The position numbers and the translations under genes were made by a program. This document shows, piece after piece, positions 1-9,208 of a DNA stretch of 38,779 nt (positions are counted from its first letter, which is position 1; each line of letters begins with the position of its first letter). Source of the DNA: Catenovulum agarivorans YM01 (GTDB taxonomy: Bacteria; Pseudomonadota; Gammaproteobacteria; Enterobacterales; Alteromonadaceae); contig NZ_JH767529.1 of the NCBI RefSeq assembly GCF_000281085.1, positions 171,398-210,176 of the forward strand, written 5' to 3'. The notes beneath the pieces were generated by a model. That model ran no database searches. It was not told the DNA's origin and was given only the letters and a program-made list of their open reading frames with translations.

Positions 1-92
1 GAAATATCTAACTGACAAGCACTTACACTCATAGCAAGTAATAAACTGCTGAGTATTTTTGTTTTGTTGTACTTATTGTTGAACATTTGCAT
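1..92 (-). CDS. Partial lipoprotein, N-terminus only (cut by window edge)
   Basis: An open frame begins with ATG at 92 on the minus strand and runs off the left edge. Its 30 visible residues form a lipoprotein signal peptide: a positive start (NNKYNKTK), a hydrophobic run (ILSSLLLAM) and the lipobox VSAC with the lipidated Cys at residue 26. A second ATG two codons later could also be the start. The ribosome site is weak (GGA about 12 bases upstream). It reads in the same direction as the GH16 gene at 476-1399, so it may belong to the same beta-glucan locus. Nothing of the mature protein is visible, so no function can be given. Confidence 0.6.
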   Translation of the reverse strand, partial: MQMFNNKYNKTKILSSLLLAMSVSACQLDI

Positions 93-143
93 GTCGTTTT
101 TTCCGTTTGTTGTGCGTTGAATTTATGCAGACTCCAGTGCGCA

Positions 144-390
144 GGAGCACTGAGGGAGAAATTTTCGCAAAACCGCTGTGAATACAATCCCTGTACGCTT
201 CGCTTTTTCATCCTTGAAAAAGAAATTTTGCTCTAAATTTCTCCCTCAGTACTCCAATAAACCCCCTGCTTTATTTCTGTGGTTTAAATCGAAGTTAAAT
301 ACTAAGAGTCAGGCAATAATTAATCGCAAAACATCACACGGGATGGATGACGTTTAATAGCAGCAAGGACCTATTCACAGCGGTTTTGCG
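144..390. repeat. Nested inverted repeats in the 93-475 intergenic region
   Basis: This gene-free stretch holds three palindromic pairs. Bases 144-164 and 235-255 are inverted copies with one mismatch in 21. Between them, 203-210 and 215-222 form a perfect 8-bp hairpin with a TCCT loop. Bases 166-183 and 373-390 are a perfect 18-bp inverted pair, and similarity continues outward through a GAGGGA-rich flank. I see no open frame or terminator T-run. It could be a miniature element or a structured leader for the left-edge lipoprotein gene. The 93-143 and 391-475 flanks show nothing clear. Confidence 0.65.
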
Positions 391-475
391 ATAATTATCC
401 CTCTACAACTCTGCTGCATGCAGCACGGTACTCATTTTTCAGAGCTCGAATAAAATTTAGTGAGCAGTTAGTGGA

Positions 476-1399
476 TTACTCACTCCATCCAAATGGCGCT
501 TTATCCCACTGGTAAATCCGGATCCAATCGTATTGAGTGACCATAGGGTATTTATTGCGTTTTTTATTGCCACCAAAGACATCTTGAATTTGATCATTGG
601 GGATCCAAAAATTCATCATCAACTGGGTAAAGTTGTCAGGAATAGGTGTTGGCTTTACTTGAGGCGCAATACATTCGGGCTGGCAGTCAATATCTGCAGC
701 GCTTAGTGTTTTCACTAACTTGCCATCAACAAACCATTTGATTGCAGTGGGGGTCCATTCAAAAGCAAAAACGCGCCATTCATCTACAGGGCCAACAACT
801 ATTTTGTCTTCCCATGCGCCCCATTGACGGGTTGACCACCAATCTGGCGAATTGAGTCCATAAATTAAATTAGCTTGAAATTTATCCGGTCGGCCACCTT
901 CAAGTTCAATATCTATTTCTTCCCATTCTCTTGGCTCACCACCTTGCATATAGGTAAATAACGACGAGATATAACCTGATGCTGTTTGTCGATTTGGCGC
1001 TTTCATCCGGGTTTCAAACCGGCCATATTTAATTGGTTTATCCGCCGCTGTGCGCAACTCGCCACAGGTGTAGTTGTAAGCATTTTTTTGCTGTTGGTGA
1101 TCTTCAGACCAACCAGCCGCAACCGCTTGTTGGCGTATGGTTAAATTTAATACTCCCTGCTTAACCTCAACACCTTGCGGCTGAAAGCGACAGATAGATT
1201 CGCTGCCTACCGCACCATCTCCTTTTGCCCATAAGTCAGGGTTAAATTGGTTGAACCTTTCATCTACTACCAGAGTAAAATCTGCATATTCACCTGTATA
1301 ACCTGGGTAGGTGATAAGATCGTCAGCCGAAGGTGCAGCCTGCACAGAGCTAATTTTAGGCAATAGCATAGCCGCCACAATTAACATGGATTTTTTCAT
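476..1399 (-). CDS. GH16 beta-glucanase, licheninase-like, secreted
   Basis: Glycoside hydrolase family 16 enzyme of 307 residues, with a Sec signal peptide that ends near VQA-A (about residue 21). The start at 1399 is chosen because an upstream in-frame ATG (1444) adds 15 residues before the signal peptide and lies inside a terminator hairpin. The active-site strand reads EIDIE at 161-165, the ExDxE form without the beta-bulge. This form is typical of licheninases and xyloglucan-type members rather than classical laminarinases, which have ExDxxE. The order of other blocks (a Cys near 70 and 112, YGRFETRMKAP, SLFTY, IKWFVDG, LMMNFW, YDWIRIY) also resembles bacterial beta-1,3-1,4-glucanases. 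It is downstream of the TonB receptor gene but separated from it by a terminator. The substrate is inferred to be a mixed-linkage or related beta-glucan. Confidence 0.85.
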   Translation of the reverse strand: MKKSMLIVAAMLLPKISSVQAAPSADDLITYPGYTGEYADFTLVVDERFNQFNPDLWAKGDGAVGSESICRFQPQGVEVKQGVLNLTIRQQAVAAGWSEDHQQQKNAYNYTCGELRTAADKPIKYGRFETRMKAPNRQTASGYISSLFTYMQGGEPREWEEIDIELEGGRPDKFQANLIYGLNSPDWWSTRQWGAWEDKIVVGPVDEWRVFAFEWTPTAIKWFVDGKLVKTLSAADIDCQPECIAPQVKPTPIPDNFTQLMMNFWIPNDQIQDVFGGNKKRNKYPMVTQYDWIRIYQWDKAPFGWSE

Positions 1400-1412
1400 A
1401 ACAGTACCAATT

Positions 1413-1461
1413 AGAAAAAAAGCGTGGCAGCCAATGGGACACATATAACTGCCGCCACGCT
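1413..1461 (-). terminator. Intrinsic terminator after the TonB-dependent receptor
   Basis: On the minus strand an arm at 1461-1449 pairs with 1430-1421 (AGCGTGGC.../CTGCCACGCT, a 3-base bulge), and a run of seven T follows at 1419-1413. It lies between the receptor stop codon and the GH16 start at 1399. GH16 therefore receives only read-through or needs its own promoter. Confidence 0.75.
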
Positions 1462-1474
1462 ATTATTGGGAGTC

Positions 1475-4468
1475 TTACAGTTTGATGCGCGCACCAACTA
1501 TGTATCTTGGGCCATACTGGCGAGCAAATAAGAATTGCTCTTCAAAACGGCCATAACCTTGTTCGGTTTCATTGTTGAGGTTAACCCCATCAAAAAACAC
1601 AGTTAGGTTGTCTGTCACGTCATAGTTAATACTCATATCCCATTGAGCGAAAGATTTAGCAAACTGCGGCGGCGCTTCAGCCGAACCTTGTGATTGACCT
1701 TGGCCAATTAAATACGCATCCCGCCATGCATAAGTTGCTTTGATTGATAAACCGTCTTTCTCGTAGAACATTTGGAAGTTGGCAGAATCGCTAATGCCAG
1801 GAAGAACAGATTGAACTTTAAGCTCGTACGGATCATATTCAACGTCACCATCCACTAAGGTAAAGTTGAGTGACGTACCAAAACCACTGTCGCCAAATAC
1901 GTGTTGTACCGCAAATTCTGCACCGTGAACGTTGCGTTCTTCAACGTTTAACGGTGTGCTTAATGACCACTCCAACAAAGGATCTGTTGCTGGGTCTGCG
2001 GCAATTGCACCATTTTCATCACCATAACCTTCAGCAATTAACCAGTCGTAAATTGCACTGGTATCCGCTTGTTGGCCATCCGCTTCGATTGCAGTGACAG
2101 CTGCGTTGTATCTTTGCCCTTTATACACATCGTGCACACCTTCTAATGTGACGCTGGTGACAGAGCCTTCAATCCAGTCTTCAACTTTCTTGGCAAATAA
2201 CCCGAGTGATAAATAGCTGTCTTCTTGGTAATAATATTCGAACGATAAATCCAAGTTAGTTGACTGGTAAGGTTTAAGGTTAGTATTACCACCACTGGCG
2301 GTACGCGCGCCAATTTTTGGGCTGCCGCTATAACCTGTGCCACCCAGCAAATAACCTAATTCAGGTCGGGCCATGCTTTTACCGAAAGATAAACGCGTGA
2401 CCAAGTCATCGGTTAACTCTAGTTTTAAATCAACCATAGGTAAGACAATGTCGTAGCCACCAGAATTAGAGACTAATTGAGCATCACCTTGATAACGTGT
2501 GATCCATTCAGAGCCTGATGCCCACACCACTTCATCTACCAATTTACTTTCAGACGGGCTAATCACATCAGTTGATTCGTAACGCACACCAGCATTCATT
2601 TCTAACAGATAATCGCCGAGTTCAAATTCCCATTGGCTTTGTACATAAACCGCTGTAGTTTCTTCTTCAACTAAGCTGGTTGAAAATGTGCCATTTGCAT
2701 CGTAAGGGTCGGTTGAAAATGCGTTCGCATCACCCACAGCTGCAGCTGTTACGTACGCACTATGTAAACCAACTACTTTGTCTAAATCAAAGGTGTAATA
2801 ATAATTTGGTGATAGGTCGTCGCCGCCACCGGCAAACTGGTCTAAGAAGCTGCCAGTGCCATGTTTGGTAAATAACTCATCAGCAAATATCTGGGTGAAG
2901 CTAGGATTAAAACCTGGGCCACCACGCAAACCACTCCAAGCATTAGAACCAGACAATTCTTGTTTAGTAAAAGATGCACCACCTTTTAATTGAATCAGTG
3001 CACCGTTTCCTTCGTTTGTCCATGTCACATCTAGTTGCGCTTGCTGCACTGTGGCTTTGCCTGGGCTATGGATAAATTGGCCAAAGTTAGAATCTATCTC
3101 ACTGGTATTGAGTGTTTGGCTACCATTTTCCCAATTAATCCAATAATGCGGAATCTCCCCTGTACGGTAGTCATATACTTTATTGATCAACTGGTCTGAG
3201 CCCATGATCATCTGCACTGTGCCGCCAATGCCTTTATCCGCGCCATTATCTACTTTGGTTTGCGAATCGTGCACATCTAACTCCAGATGTATGCTATCGG
3301 TTAACTGCCAATCAAGGTTTAAACCAATTGAATCAGATTCGACTTCTGTGGTTGAACGGCTAATTGCAAACGAGCCATCATCCCCAGCGATATCCGCATA
3401 AATTGCCGTACCATTAGCGTCTAATTCGTAGCCATTGATGTTGCCACCAAAGTTATTCCAAATGCCCCAACCCACACTTTCAACTGCTGTGGTAGCACGT
3501 GTACCTGTATAGTCAGCGGTAATAACCATGTTGTCGGTTGGTTTGAACTGAAGCGCTACTTGGCCATTAATGCGTTCACGCTGCACATCGGCATAACCAT
3601 AGTTCATATCTTTTGGGAAAAAATGTGCGGCAGAAGCAAAAGGTTCGCCTGTGTCTTTATCATAATCAGTAAAGACTTTAACTGGTTCACCATTTTCATC
3701 GACTGCGCGATTGTCAATCACCTCACCACTTGGGCTTGATGGCAAATCTGCATTTGCATGCCAACCTTGGATGTTAGCGCCCTGCTGCTGGAAATCACGG
3801 CGGTTATACGAGAAGTTGGCTGCCACCCCAAAGGTATCATCCATAAAAGTGTCGCTGTATAAACCAGCAAATTCAGGGGTAATATCATCACCGGCAACGT
3901 TTGAACTATCGTGAATGGCTTTGGCCATTAAACTGACAGTGCGCTCTTTCGATTGCAGTGGCTTAGGTGTGACTATATTAACGGTTGCGCCTAAACCTCC
4001 AGTTGGCGTTTCTGCTCGTGAGGTTTTAACCACCTCTAAACTAGATACGCCCTCTGACGACAAGTTTTCAAAATTAAATGAGCGAGTAAAACCTGTGCCC
4101 GGCATTTGACGACCGTTTAACGTCACTAGGTTAAAATGCGGGCCAAAACCACGCACGGTAATTTCACTACCTTCACCGTTTGAACGACTAATGGTTACAC
4201 CTGTAATACGCTGCAGCGATTCAGCTAAGTTAGTGTCGGGGAATTTACCCATTTCTTCAGCTGAAATAGCATCCATAATGCCTGAGCTATCGCGTTTTAA
4301 ATCCATTGAACGCATTAAACTGCCGCGAATACCGCGTACTGTAATGGTTTCGTCTACTTGCTCGTCGGCACCATCTTGTGCGTAAACCATCTGTGGTGCT
4401 GAAGCAGCAGCGAGTGCAACTGATAAAGTTGCTGCAAGTTTATTTAATTTAAAGCTATTGGTATTCAT
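1475..4468 (-). CDS. TonB-dependent outer membrane receptor, probable beta-glucan oligosaccharide uptake
   Basis: A 997-residue TonB-dependent receptor. A Sec signal peptide ends near residue 30 (VYA-Q). A TonB-box-like ETITV lies at 40-44, followed by a plug domain (NLAESLQRITGV, ITVRGFGP, TLNGRQMP). A long beta-barrel ends in an aromatic/hydrophobic strand, RYIVGARIKL, as expected for outer membrane insertion. The ribosome site AGGAAAG lies four bases before the ATG. It sits between two GH16 genes on the same strand, so it probably imports beta-glucan oligosaccharides released by them, energised by TonB/ExbBD encoded elsewhere. Receptors of this size class are common in marine gammaproteobacterial polysaccharide loci. 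No SusD-like partner is present, which fits Proteobacteria. The substrate is an inference from context. Confidence 0.9.
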   Translation of the reverse strand: MNTNSFKLNKLAATLSVALAAASAPQMVYAQDGADEQVDETITVRGIRGSLMRSMDLKRDSSGIMDAISAEEMGKFPDTNLAESLQRITGVTISRSNGEGSEITVRGFGPHFNLVTLNGRQMPGTGFTRSFNFENLSSEGVSSLEVVKTSRAETPTGGLGATVNIVTPKPLQSKERTVSLMAKAIHDSSNVAGDDITPEFAGLYSDTFMDDTFGVAANFSYNRRDFQQQGANIQGWHANADLPSSPSGEVIDNRAVDENGEPVKVFTDYDKDTGEPFASAAHFFPKDMNYGYADVQRERINGQVALQFKPTDNMVITADYTGTRATTAVESVGWGIWNNFGGNINGYELDANGTAIYADIAGDDGSFAISRSTTEVESDSIGLNLDWQLTDSIHLELDVHDSQTKVDNGADKGIGGTVQMIMGSDQLINKVYDYRTGEIPHYWINWENGSQTLNTSEIDSNFGQFIHSPGKATVQQAQLDVTWTNEGNGALIQLKGGASFTKQELSGSNAWSGLRGGPGFNPSFTQIFADELFTKHGTGSFLDQFAGGGDDLSPNYYYTFDLDKVVGLHSAYVTAAAVGDANAFSTDPYDANGTFSTSLVEEETTAVYVQSQWEFELGDYLLEMNAGVRYESTDVISPSESKLVDEVVWASGSEWITRYQGDAQLVSNSGGYDIVLPMVDLKLELTDDLVTRLSFGKSMARPELGYLLGGTGYSGSPKIGARTASGGNTNLKPYQSTNLDLSFEYYYQEDSYLSLGLFAKKVEDWIEGSVTSVTLEGVHDVYKGQRYNAAVTAIEADGQQADTSAIYDWLIAEGYGDENGAIAADPATDPLLEWSLSTPLNVEERNVHGAEFAVQHVFGDSGFGTSLNFTLVDGDVEYDPYELKVQSVLPGISDSANFQMFYEKDGLSIKATYAWRDAYLIGQGQSQGSAEAPPQFAKSFAQWDMSINYDVTDNLTVFFDGVNLNNETEQGYGRFEEQFLFARQYGPRYIVGARIKL

Positions 4469-4517
4469 AACTTTCCTACTTAATTCTGTACTAAAAATTC
4501 TTAGCTAATAACCTGGG

Positions 4518-4553
4518 AAAAAAGTAGAGCTACCATATGTGAGGAAGCTCTAC
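4518..4553 (-). terminator. Intrinsic terminator between large GH16 and receptor
   Basis: On the minus strand GTAGAGCT (4553-4546) pairs with AGCTCTAC (4531-4524), followed at once by six T (4523-4518). It lies 10 bases after the GH16 stop and 50 bases before the receptor start. It would partly uncouple the receptor from GH16 transcription. Confidence 0.8.
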
Positions 4554-4563
4554 CATTTGGTAA

Positions 4564-7500
4564 TTACTTCATCACCACAGTGACATCATCAATTGATACA
4601 ACACCTATTTCAGCGCCCATATCAAACAGCACTCGGCTGTTGTCGTCACCAAAACCATCGGCAACTATGTCGTAAGTAAATGTTTGCCAATCTGTAGTTA
4701 GCGATACAGTTTCTGTTGTATTGGTCCATGGATCATGGTTTAAACCTAAACCGACAAGCATAGTGCGAGCACGGTCTGATTTTGCTTGGAATGACACTGT
4801 ATAAGTCGCACCAGGAGTAATAGTCATAACTTGACTGATGTTGACATCCCAAGGATTGCCCGCCGCAGTTACATCCACTTGGTAGAATGAGTTCGCACCT
4901 TCAGTAACGATATTTACGTCAAAGATTGAGTTTAACCAATGGTCAACTGAATCAAATGTGCCATTACAGATAGGCGTTGTACAAGCAGCTGTATCACCAC
5001 CAGAGCTGTCGTCACCTGAACTGTCATCATTTGAACCACCCGTGTTGCTTGAACGAGCAGGACCAATGTAAGCATTATCTATTCGGTAAACTGCACCTTC
5101 ACCTTGCCCCCAAGCTGGGAATACCATTACAACGTCAATGGCAGATACGTCTAAACCTTGGTTATATAAATCAATTAACGAGAAGGTATAGGTTTGCCAT
5201 TGATTTAATTGTGGTGCAAAACCTTCTTGGCTATCAGTTAAAGGTAGCTCGACTGCTTCCGAAGTTTGATTACTCTCAATTTTGAATAACCAAGGTGCCG
5301 CAGCATTATTTGGCATGCTGGTTACTTTTAAATCAAAGGCAACCACACCATCATTTAGATAGGCTGACGCGTCGTAAGAAACCCCTGACCCATCTGCTGG
5401 TTTAAAGCCCATTACAGTTGCCGTTGAACCAATGCTAAATTCAGCTGCTGCGCCAGTATCATTATCAGTTACTACCGCCGGCGTTGAACCACCACAACAG
5501 TCCCACATCAACCAAGTAGCATCTTCAGCATTTGCAAATAGTGTTAAACCACCACTGCCACTGCCACCACTAAAACTAGGATCGTATATTTTTGCGTTAT
5601 CAATGCGATATACAGCACCTTCGCCTTGCCCCCAAGCAGGGAAAACCATTACTACATCAATCGCACTAACATCTAACCCTTGGTTGGATAAATCACTTAA
5701 GTTAAACGTATAGGTTTGCCATTGCCCTTCTACAGGAGCAACACCTTCTACACTATCCGTTAAATCAAGTTCGACTGCTTCAGAGGTTGCATTGCTCTCT
5801 ATTTTGAATTTCCAAGGTGCAGCCGCGTTATTTGGCAAACTTGTCACTTTCATTTCAAACTGAACAACACCCGAAGTTAAAATTGAGCTGGCGTTAAAGT
5901 AAATGCCTGAACCATCAGCCGGTTTAAAGCCCATTACGGTTTCAGTTGCGCCAATTGCAAATTCAATTGCCGTGTTGTGCTCTGCATCATCGGTTACTTC
6001 AATTGGTGTAGAACCACCACAACAATCCCAAGGTAACCACTCGGCGTTTGCCGCATCTTCAAATAACACAAGTTCAGGGCTAGCAGCACCGGCGCCATCA
6101 CCAATGGTAAAGTTATCTACTCTATAAACCGCACCTTCACCTTGACCCCATGCAGGGAATATCATTACTACATTAATGCCACTTACGTCTAACCCTGCAT
6201 CAGCTAACTGCTGTAACGTAAATGTATAATGCTGCCATTGACCTTGGGTAGGTAATACGCCTTCTTGGCTATCAGATAGTGACAAAGTTACAGCTGTATC
6301 CGCATCACCTTGTTCAACTTTAAAGAACCAATCGGCACTTGCATCGTTTGGCATGCTTAAAACTTTAAGATCAAACTCCACTGTACCAGAGGCCAATTTA
6401 CTAGTCGCATCGTACGGTTTAGGTGCGTCTAAATCACGAGTGATAAATCCCATTACAGTTGGTGTTGCACCAATTGCAAACTCAGCAGTTGCGCCATAAT
6501 TTGCGTCTGCGTCTACCTCAACTGTAGGCGTTGAACCACCGCAACAATCCCATAATGGCCAGTCTGGATTTTCTGCATCAGCAAAAATAACTAGGTCAGA
6601 TACAGGCCCTGGAGGTGCAGGAGGGGTTATAGTTGGAGCTTCACCTTCAACCAATGTATCACCACCAAAGTATTCTGGAGTGTAAGTACCACAACCTTTG
6701 CCAGTGTCACGATCGAGCGTACATTGATAAACACGTACATAATCAATTTGCATTGCATTACTATTTTCAAATGCAGCAGGATCAACCCCACCAGTATCAG
6801 AAAATTCGCTTGCTTGGTTGGTATTAGATGCCCAATCTCCACCTACTGCATTATTTAAAATAATGTGGAATTTTTGATCGAATGGGGCATCAGTATAAAA
6901 CGCGGCTAATTCACCAGTTACTGGATGATAGTTATGCGTGTACCAGCCTCTGTGTTTTAGCCCTGTTGCTACACCATCTTTGTTATAACGCACTTCCGAA
7001 CGGCGTTGAGTCGCATACAAAGTTTCGTTAATGTACCAACGTATTTCTCCCTCTTCCCATTCAATAGCGTATGTATGGAAAACATCTGCGGGGTTTTGTT
7101 CTTGAGGTAAAATATATTCCTGACCTGAGTGATCATTATTAGGCCAGCTTTTACCGTAATGCAAAGTACCATAAATACTTGAGTCGACAGTGCCATCTGG
7201 ACGAATAGCTTTTGTGTTTACCCCTTCAAATATATCAATTTCACCTGAATGAGGCCATCCGCCATATACTTCGTCTGTTGGCAACATCCATCCTGCAGGG
7301 AATGTACCTTGACCTGCGGGTAATTTTGCGCGAATTTCAACTCGGCCATATTTCCAGTCACCTTTATATCTGGTATTTAAGCGAGCTGAGCTATAAGGCT
7401 TACTGCCTTCTGAAGATGGTTTTGCGACTAAATGCAACATGCCGTCTTGTAAAAATGAGTTTTCCGCAGAATCCGTATAACACTGCAATTCATTGTTACC

Positions 7501-7737
7501 CCCCCCACTACAATTGACTTCATGTGTCCATTTAGCGCTGTCTATTTCTGTGCCGTCGAATTCATCTGCCCAAACTAGCTCCCAGTTTGAATTTTTTTCT
7601 GTTATATCTGGAGCGGTAAAGTCAGATTCGGTTGCTACGTCTTGCGTGCAACCTAGTATTAAAGTGCTCGATGTGACAGCCAAACCATATTTGACTAACC
7701 GAGCTAACTTATTTCGGCTAGATATTTGTGTTGCCAT
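4564..7737 (-). CDS. Multidomain GH16 laminarinase lipoprotein with three tandem repeats and a CBM4-like tail
   Basis: Predicted endo-beta-1,3-glucanase of 1057 residues. The start at 7737 is preferred over an in-frame ATG at 7749 because GGGGA sits six bases upstream of it. The signal peptide ends in the lipobox LILGC (Cys 30), so the protein is probably anchored on the cell surface. The GH16 domain spans about 48-340 with EIDIFE (E166, D168, E171), the bulged ExDxxE form of laminarinases. Three repeats of about 165 residues follow (about 382-546, 556-718, 731-892), each opening with WDCCGGSTP and closing with FPAWGQGEGAVYR. A Ser/Asp/Gly linker leads to a C-terminal CBM4/9-like module (about 917-1057), a family known to bind laminarin. 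The promoter carries a LacI-like operator. The repeats probably bind glucan, which is an inference. Confidence 0.9.
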   Translation of the reverse strand: MATQISSRNKLARLVKYGLAVTSSTLILGCTQDVATESDFTAPDITEKNSNWELVWADEFDGTEIDSAKWTHEVNCSGGGNNELQCYTDSAENSFLQDGMLHLVAKPSSEGSKPYSSARLNTRYKGDWKYGRVEIRAKLPAGQGTFPAGWMLPTDEVYGGWPHSGEIDIFEGVNTKAIRPDGTVDSSIYGTLHYGKSWPNNDHSGQEYILPQEQNPADVFHTYAIEWEEGEIRWYINETLYATQRRSEVRYNKDGVATGLKHRGWYTHNYHPVTGELAAFYTDAPFDQKFHIILNNAVGGDWASNTNQASEFSDTGGVDPAAFENSNAMQIDYVRVYQCTLDRDTGKGCGTYTPEYFGGDTLVEGEAPTITPPAPPGPVSDLVIFADAENPDWPLWDCCGGSTPTVEVDADANYGATAEFAIGATPTVMGFITRDLDAPKPYDATSKLASGTVEFDLKVLSMPNDASADWFFKVEQGDADTAVTLSLSDSQEGVLPTQGQWQHYTFTLQQLADAGLDVSGINVVMIFPAWGQGEGAVYRVDNFTIGDGAGAASPELVLFEDAANAEWLPWDCCGGSTPIEVTDDAEHNTAIEFAIGATETVMGFKPADGSGIYFNASSILTSGVVQFEMKVTSLPNNAAAPWKFKIESNATSEAVELDLTDSVEGVAPVEGQWQTYTFNLSDLSNQGLDVSAIDVVMVFPAWGQGEGAVYRIDNAKIYDPSFSGGSGSGGLTLFANAEDATWLMWDCCGGSTPAVVTDNDTGAAAEFSIGSTATVMGFKPADGSGVSYDASAYLNDGVVAFDLKVTSMPNNAAAPWLFKIESNQTSEAVELPLTDSQEGFAPQLNQWQTYTFSLIDLYNQGLDVSAIDVVMVFPAWGQGEGAVYRIDNAYIGPARSSNTGGSNDDSSGDDSSGGDTAACTTPICNGTFDSVDHWLNSIFDVNIVTEGANSFYQVDVTAAGNPWDVNISQVMTITPGATYTVSFQAKSDRARTMLVGLGLNHDPWTNTTETVSLTTDWQTFTYDIVADGFGDDNSRVLFDMGAEIGVVSIDDVTVVMK
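5062..6594 (-). repeat. Triple internal domain repeat in the large GH16
   Basis: Three tandem coding units (about 6594-6100, 6072-5584, 5547-5062) encode similar modules of about 165 residues. Units two and three are closest: both carry MGFKPADGSG, NNAAAPW and DVSAIDVVMVFPAWGQGEG. Unit one is more diverged, with ITRDLDAPKP in place of KPADGSG. The pattern suggests a recent duplication of one module after an older one. Confidence 0.85.
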
Positions 7738-7763
7738 AGGTATCCCCATAATTATTGTTGATG

Positions 7764-7800
7764 ATTATTCAATCATTAAAAACAATTGTAATCGCTTACA
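7764..7800 (-). promoter_or_regulatory. GH16 promoter with LacI/cre-like operator
   Basis: The palindrome TGTAAGCGATTACA (7800-7787 on the minus strand) overlaps a -35-like TTACAA (7791-7786). After 16 bases comes AATAAT (7769-7764), a good -10. A bound repressor would cover the -35. Near-identical palindromes precede the GH16 at 10468 and the GH3 at 15420. Confidence 0.65.
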
Positions 7801-7882
7801 AATCTGATTCGATGCTGTTAAAATCAATTAAAAACACCAAAACAATTAATACTTTTTTAACACAACGTTTTCCTTTATACAT

Positions 7883-7922
7883 ACAAAATGAGACAAAATG
7901 GGATAAATGCAAGTTAAAATGG
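7883..7922. promoter_or_regulatory. Helically phased AAAATG repeats upstream of the kinase gene
   Basis: ACAAAATG occurs at 7883-7890 and again at 7893-7900, a 10-base step. The related ATAAATG (7903) and TTAAAATGG (7914-7922) follow in the same spacing range. LytTR regulators commonly bind direct repeats in phase with the helix, so this could be a target of the adjacent regulator. That is inference only. The rest of 7801-8018 shows no other clear signal. Confidence 0.3.
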
Positions 7923-8018
7923 ATAACCAATCAAGCCAAGTGTGAATTCGCTTACATTTATTTTTAGCTAATTTACAACTAAGTTTTACTTAGTTGATTG
8001 ATAGAAGGTCTATAACTA

Positions 8019-9197
8019 GTGACGCAATCAAATTCTGAAGTTTATTCAATGGAACCAAGCGAGCCGATAAAAGGCGTAGATGTCAGACAGCTTATTCAAC
8101 ATAAACTTGGCAACGCACCCGCTATATTATTTCGCTATTGCCAAGTCGGTTTTTGGGCATTTAGCTGCTTTATTAGTTACACCACGCTAACCCTTTGGTA
8201 TGGTCAATACGACATAGCCCATTTTTCACATATTATTGTTCAAGCTGTTTTTGGTTTGGCATTAAGCTTATTGCTGCAAAAAGCTTTTTTATGGAGCTGG
8301 CACAAAGGCAATTGGTTTAGGCTGGCTTATTCATTTGTACTTGTGGTAATTGTTTCTTTACTGTGGACTGTTGTACGTATGCTGGCTTTTATGCATATGA
8401 CTGACGAGCCAGATATTTGGTGGAACTTTGGCGGTTGGTATTTCACCGGCATTTTTATTTTTTCTTGTTGGAGTGCAATGTTTTATGGCGTGGTTTATTA
8501 CCAGTTGTTGCAAGTAGAGCACAAAATTCTGTTGGAAACTGAAGCTAAATCGAAAGCAGAACATTTTAAGCGTGTTGAAGCGCAAAACATAGCGCGTGAA
8601 GCCCAATTAAAAATGTTGCGCTATCAACTAAACCCACACTTTTTATCTAATAGCTTAAATGCAATTAACTCGTTAATTGAAGCGCAAGAAAACAATAAAG
8701 CACAAAAAATGGTGGTGAACTTAAGCCGCTTTTTACGTTATTCGTTAGATAATGATCCTGATGCAAAAGTTAGTTTAGCGCAAGAAATAGACACACTAAA
8801 ACTCTATCTACAAATTGAAAAAGTGCGTTTTGGCGACAGGTTAGAATTTGAATTTGACATAGATGAAGCGGCTAACCGAGCCTTGATCCCAAGCTTAATT
8901 TTGCAACCAATAGTCGAAAACTCAATGAAACATGCTATCGCTAAAAATGAAGATGGTGGCAAAATCAGTTTAACCGCTAAGGTTAAAAACAATACATTAT
9001 TACTGCTATTATCAGATACGGGCGCTGGTTTAAATGCAACGGTTGATGAATCAGCTTTTAACCAACCTAGAGGCGTAGGCCTGCGCAATATTAAACAGCG
9101 TTTAGCAACACTTTATCCAGAAGATTACACATTTGAGTTAAAACAATTAGATAGCGGCGGTTTGCTTGCGCAAATTAGTGTGCCATACCAAGTTTAG
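8019..9197 (+). CDS. LytS/YehU-type sensor histidine kinase
   Basis: Membrane histidine kinase of 392 residues. Four hydrophobic segments lie at about 40-60, 70-90, 100-125 and 140-162, with no large periplasmic sensor domain. A short coiled stretch leads to the His_kinase-type phosphoacceptor block LNPHFLSNSLNAI (His 207). The ATPase part has the N-box QPIVENSMKHA, the G1 box DTGAGL and GVGLRNIKQRL. The start is GTG at 8019 with GAAGG upstream, and an ATG ten codons later (8049) is also plausible. The response regulator begins 12 bases after the stop, so the two are an operon. Its place between glucanase genes suggests it senses beta-glucan availability or the envelope state, but the signal is unknown. 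Confidence 0.9.
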   Translation: MTQSNSEVYSMEPSEPIKGVDVRQLIQHKLGNAPAILFRYCQVGFWAFSCFISYTTLTLWYGQYDIAHFSHIIVQAVFGLALSLLLQKAFLWSWHKGNWFRLAYSFVLVVIVSLLWTVVRMLAFMHMTDEPDIWWNFGGWYFTGIFIFSCWSAMFYGVVYYQLLQVEHKILLETEAKSKAEHFKRVEAQNIAREAQLKMLRYQLNPHFLSNSLNAINSLIEAQENNKAQKMVVNLSRFLRYSLDNDPDAKVSLAQEIDTLKLYLQIEKVRFGDRLEFEFDIDEAANRALIPSLILQPIVENSMKHAIAKNEDGGKISLTAKVKNNTLLLLLSDTGAGLNATVDESAFNQPRGVGLRNIKQRLATLYPEDYTFELKQLDSGGLLAQISVPYQV

Positions 9198-9208
9198 TCG
9201 AGGCGAAT

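Noticed and set aside
29-211. 60-residue minus-strand open frame
   Set aside because: It lies in another frame from the lipoprotein start at 92, has no family likeness and covers the inverted repeats.
1400-1444. Longer N-terminus for the small GH16 from ATG 1444
   Set aside because: It would put 15 residues before a good signal peptide and lies within the terminator hairpin.
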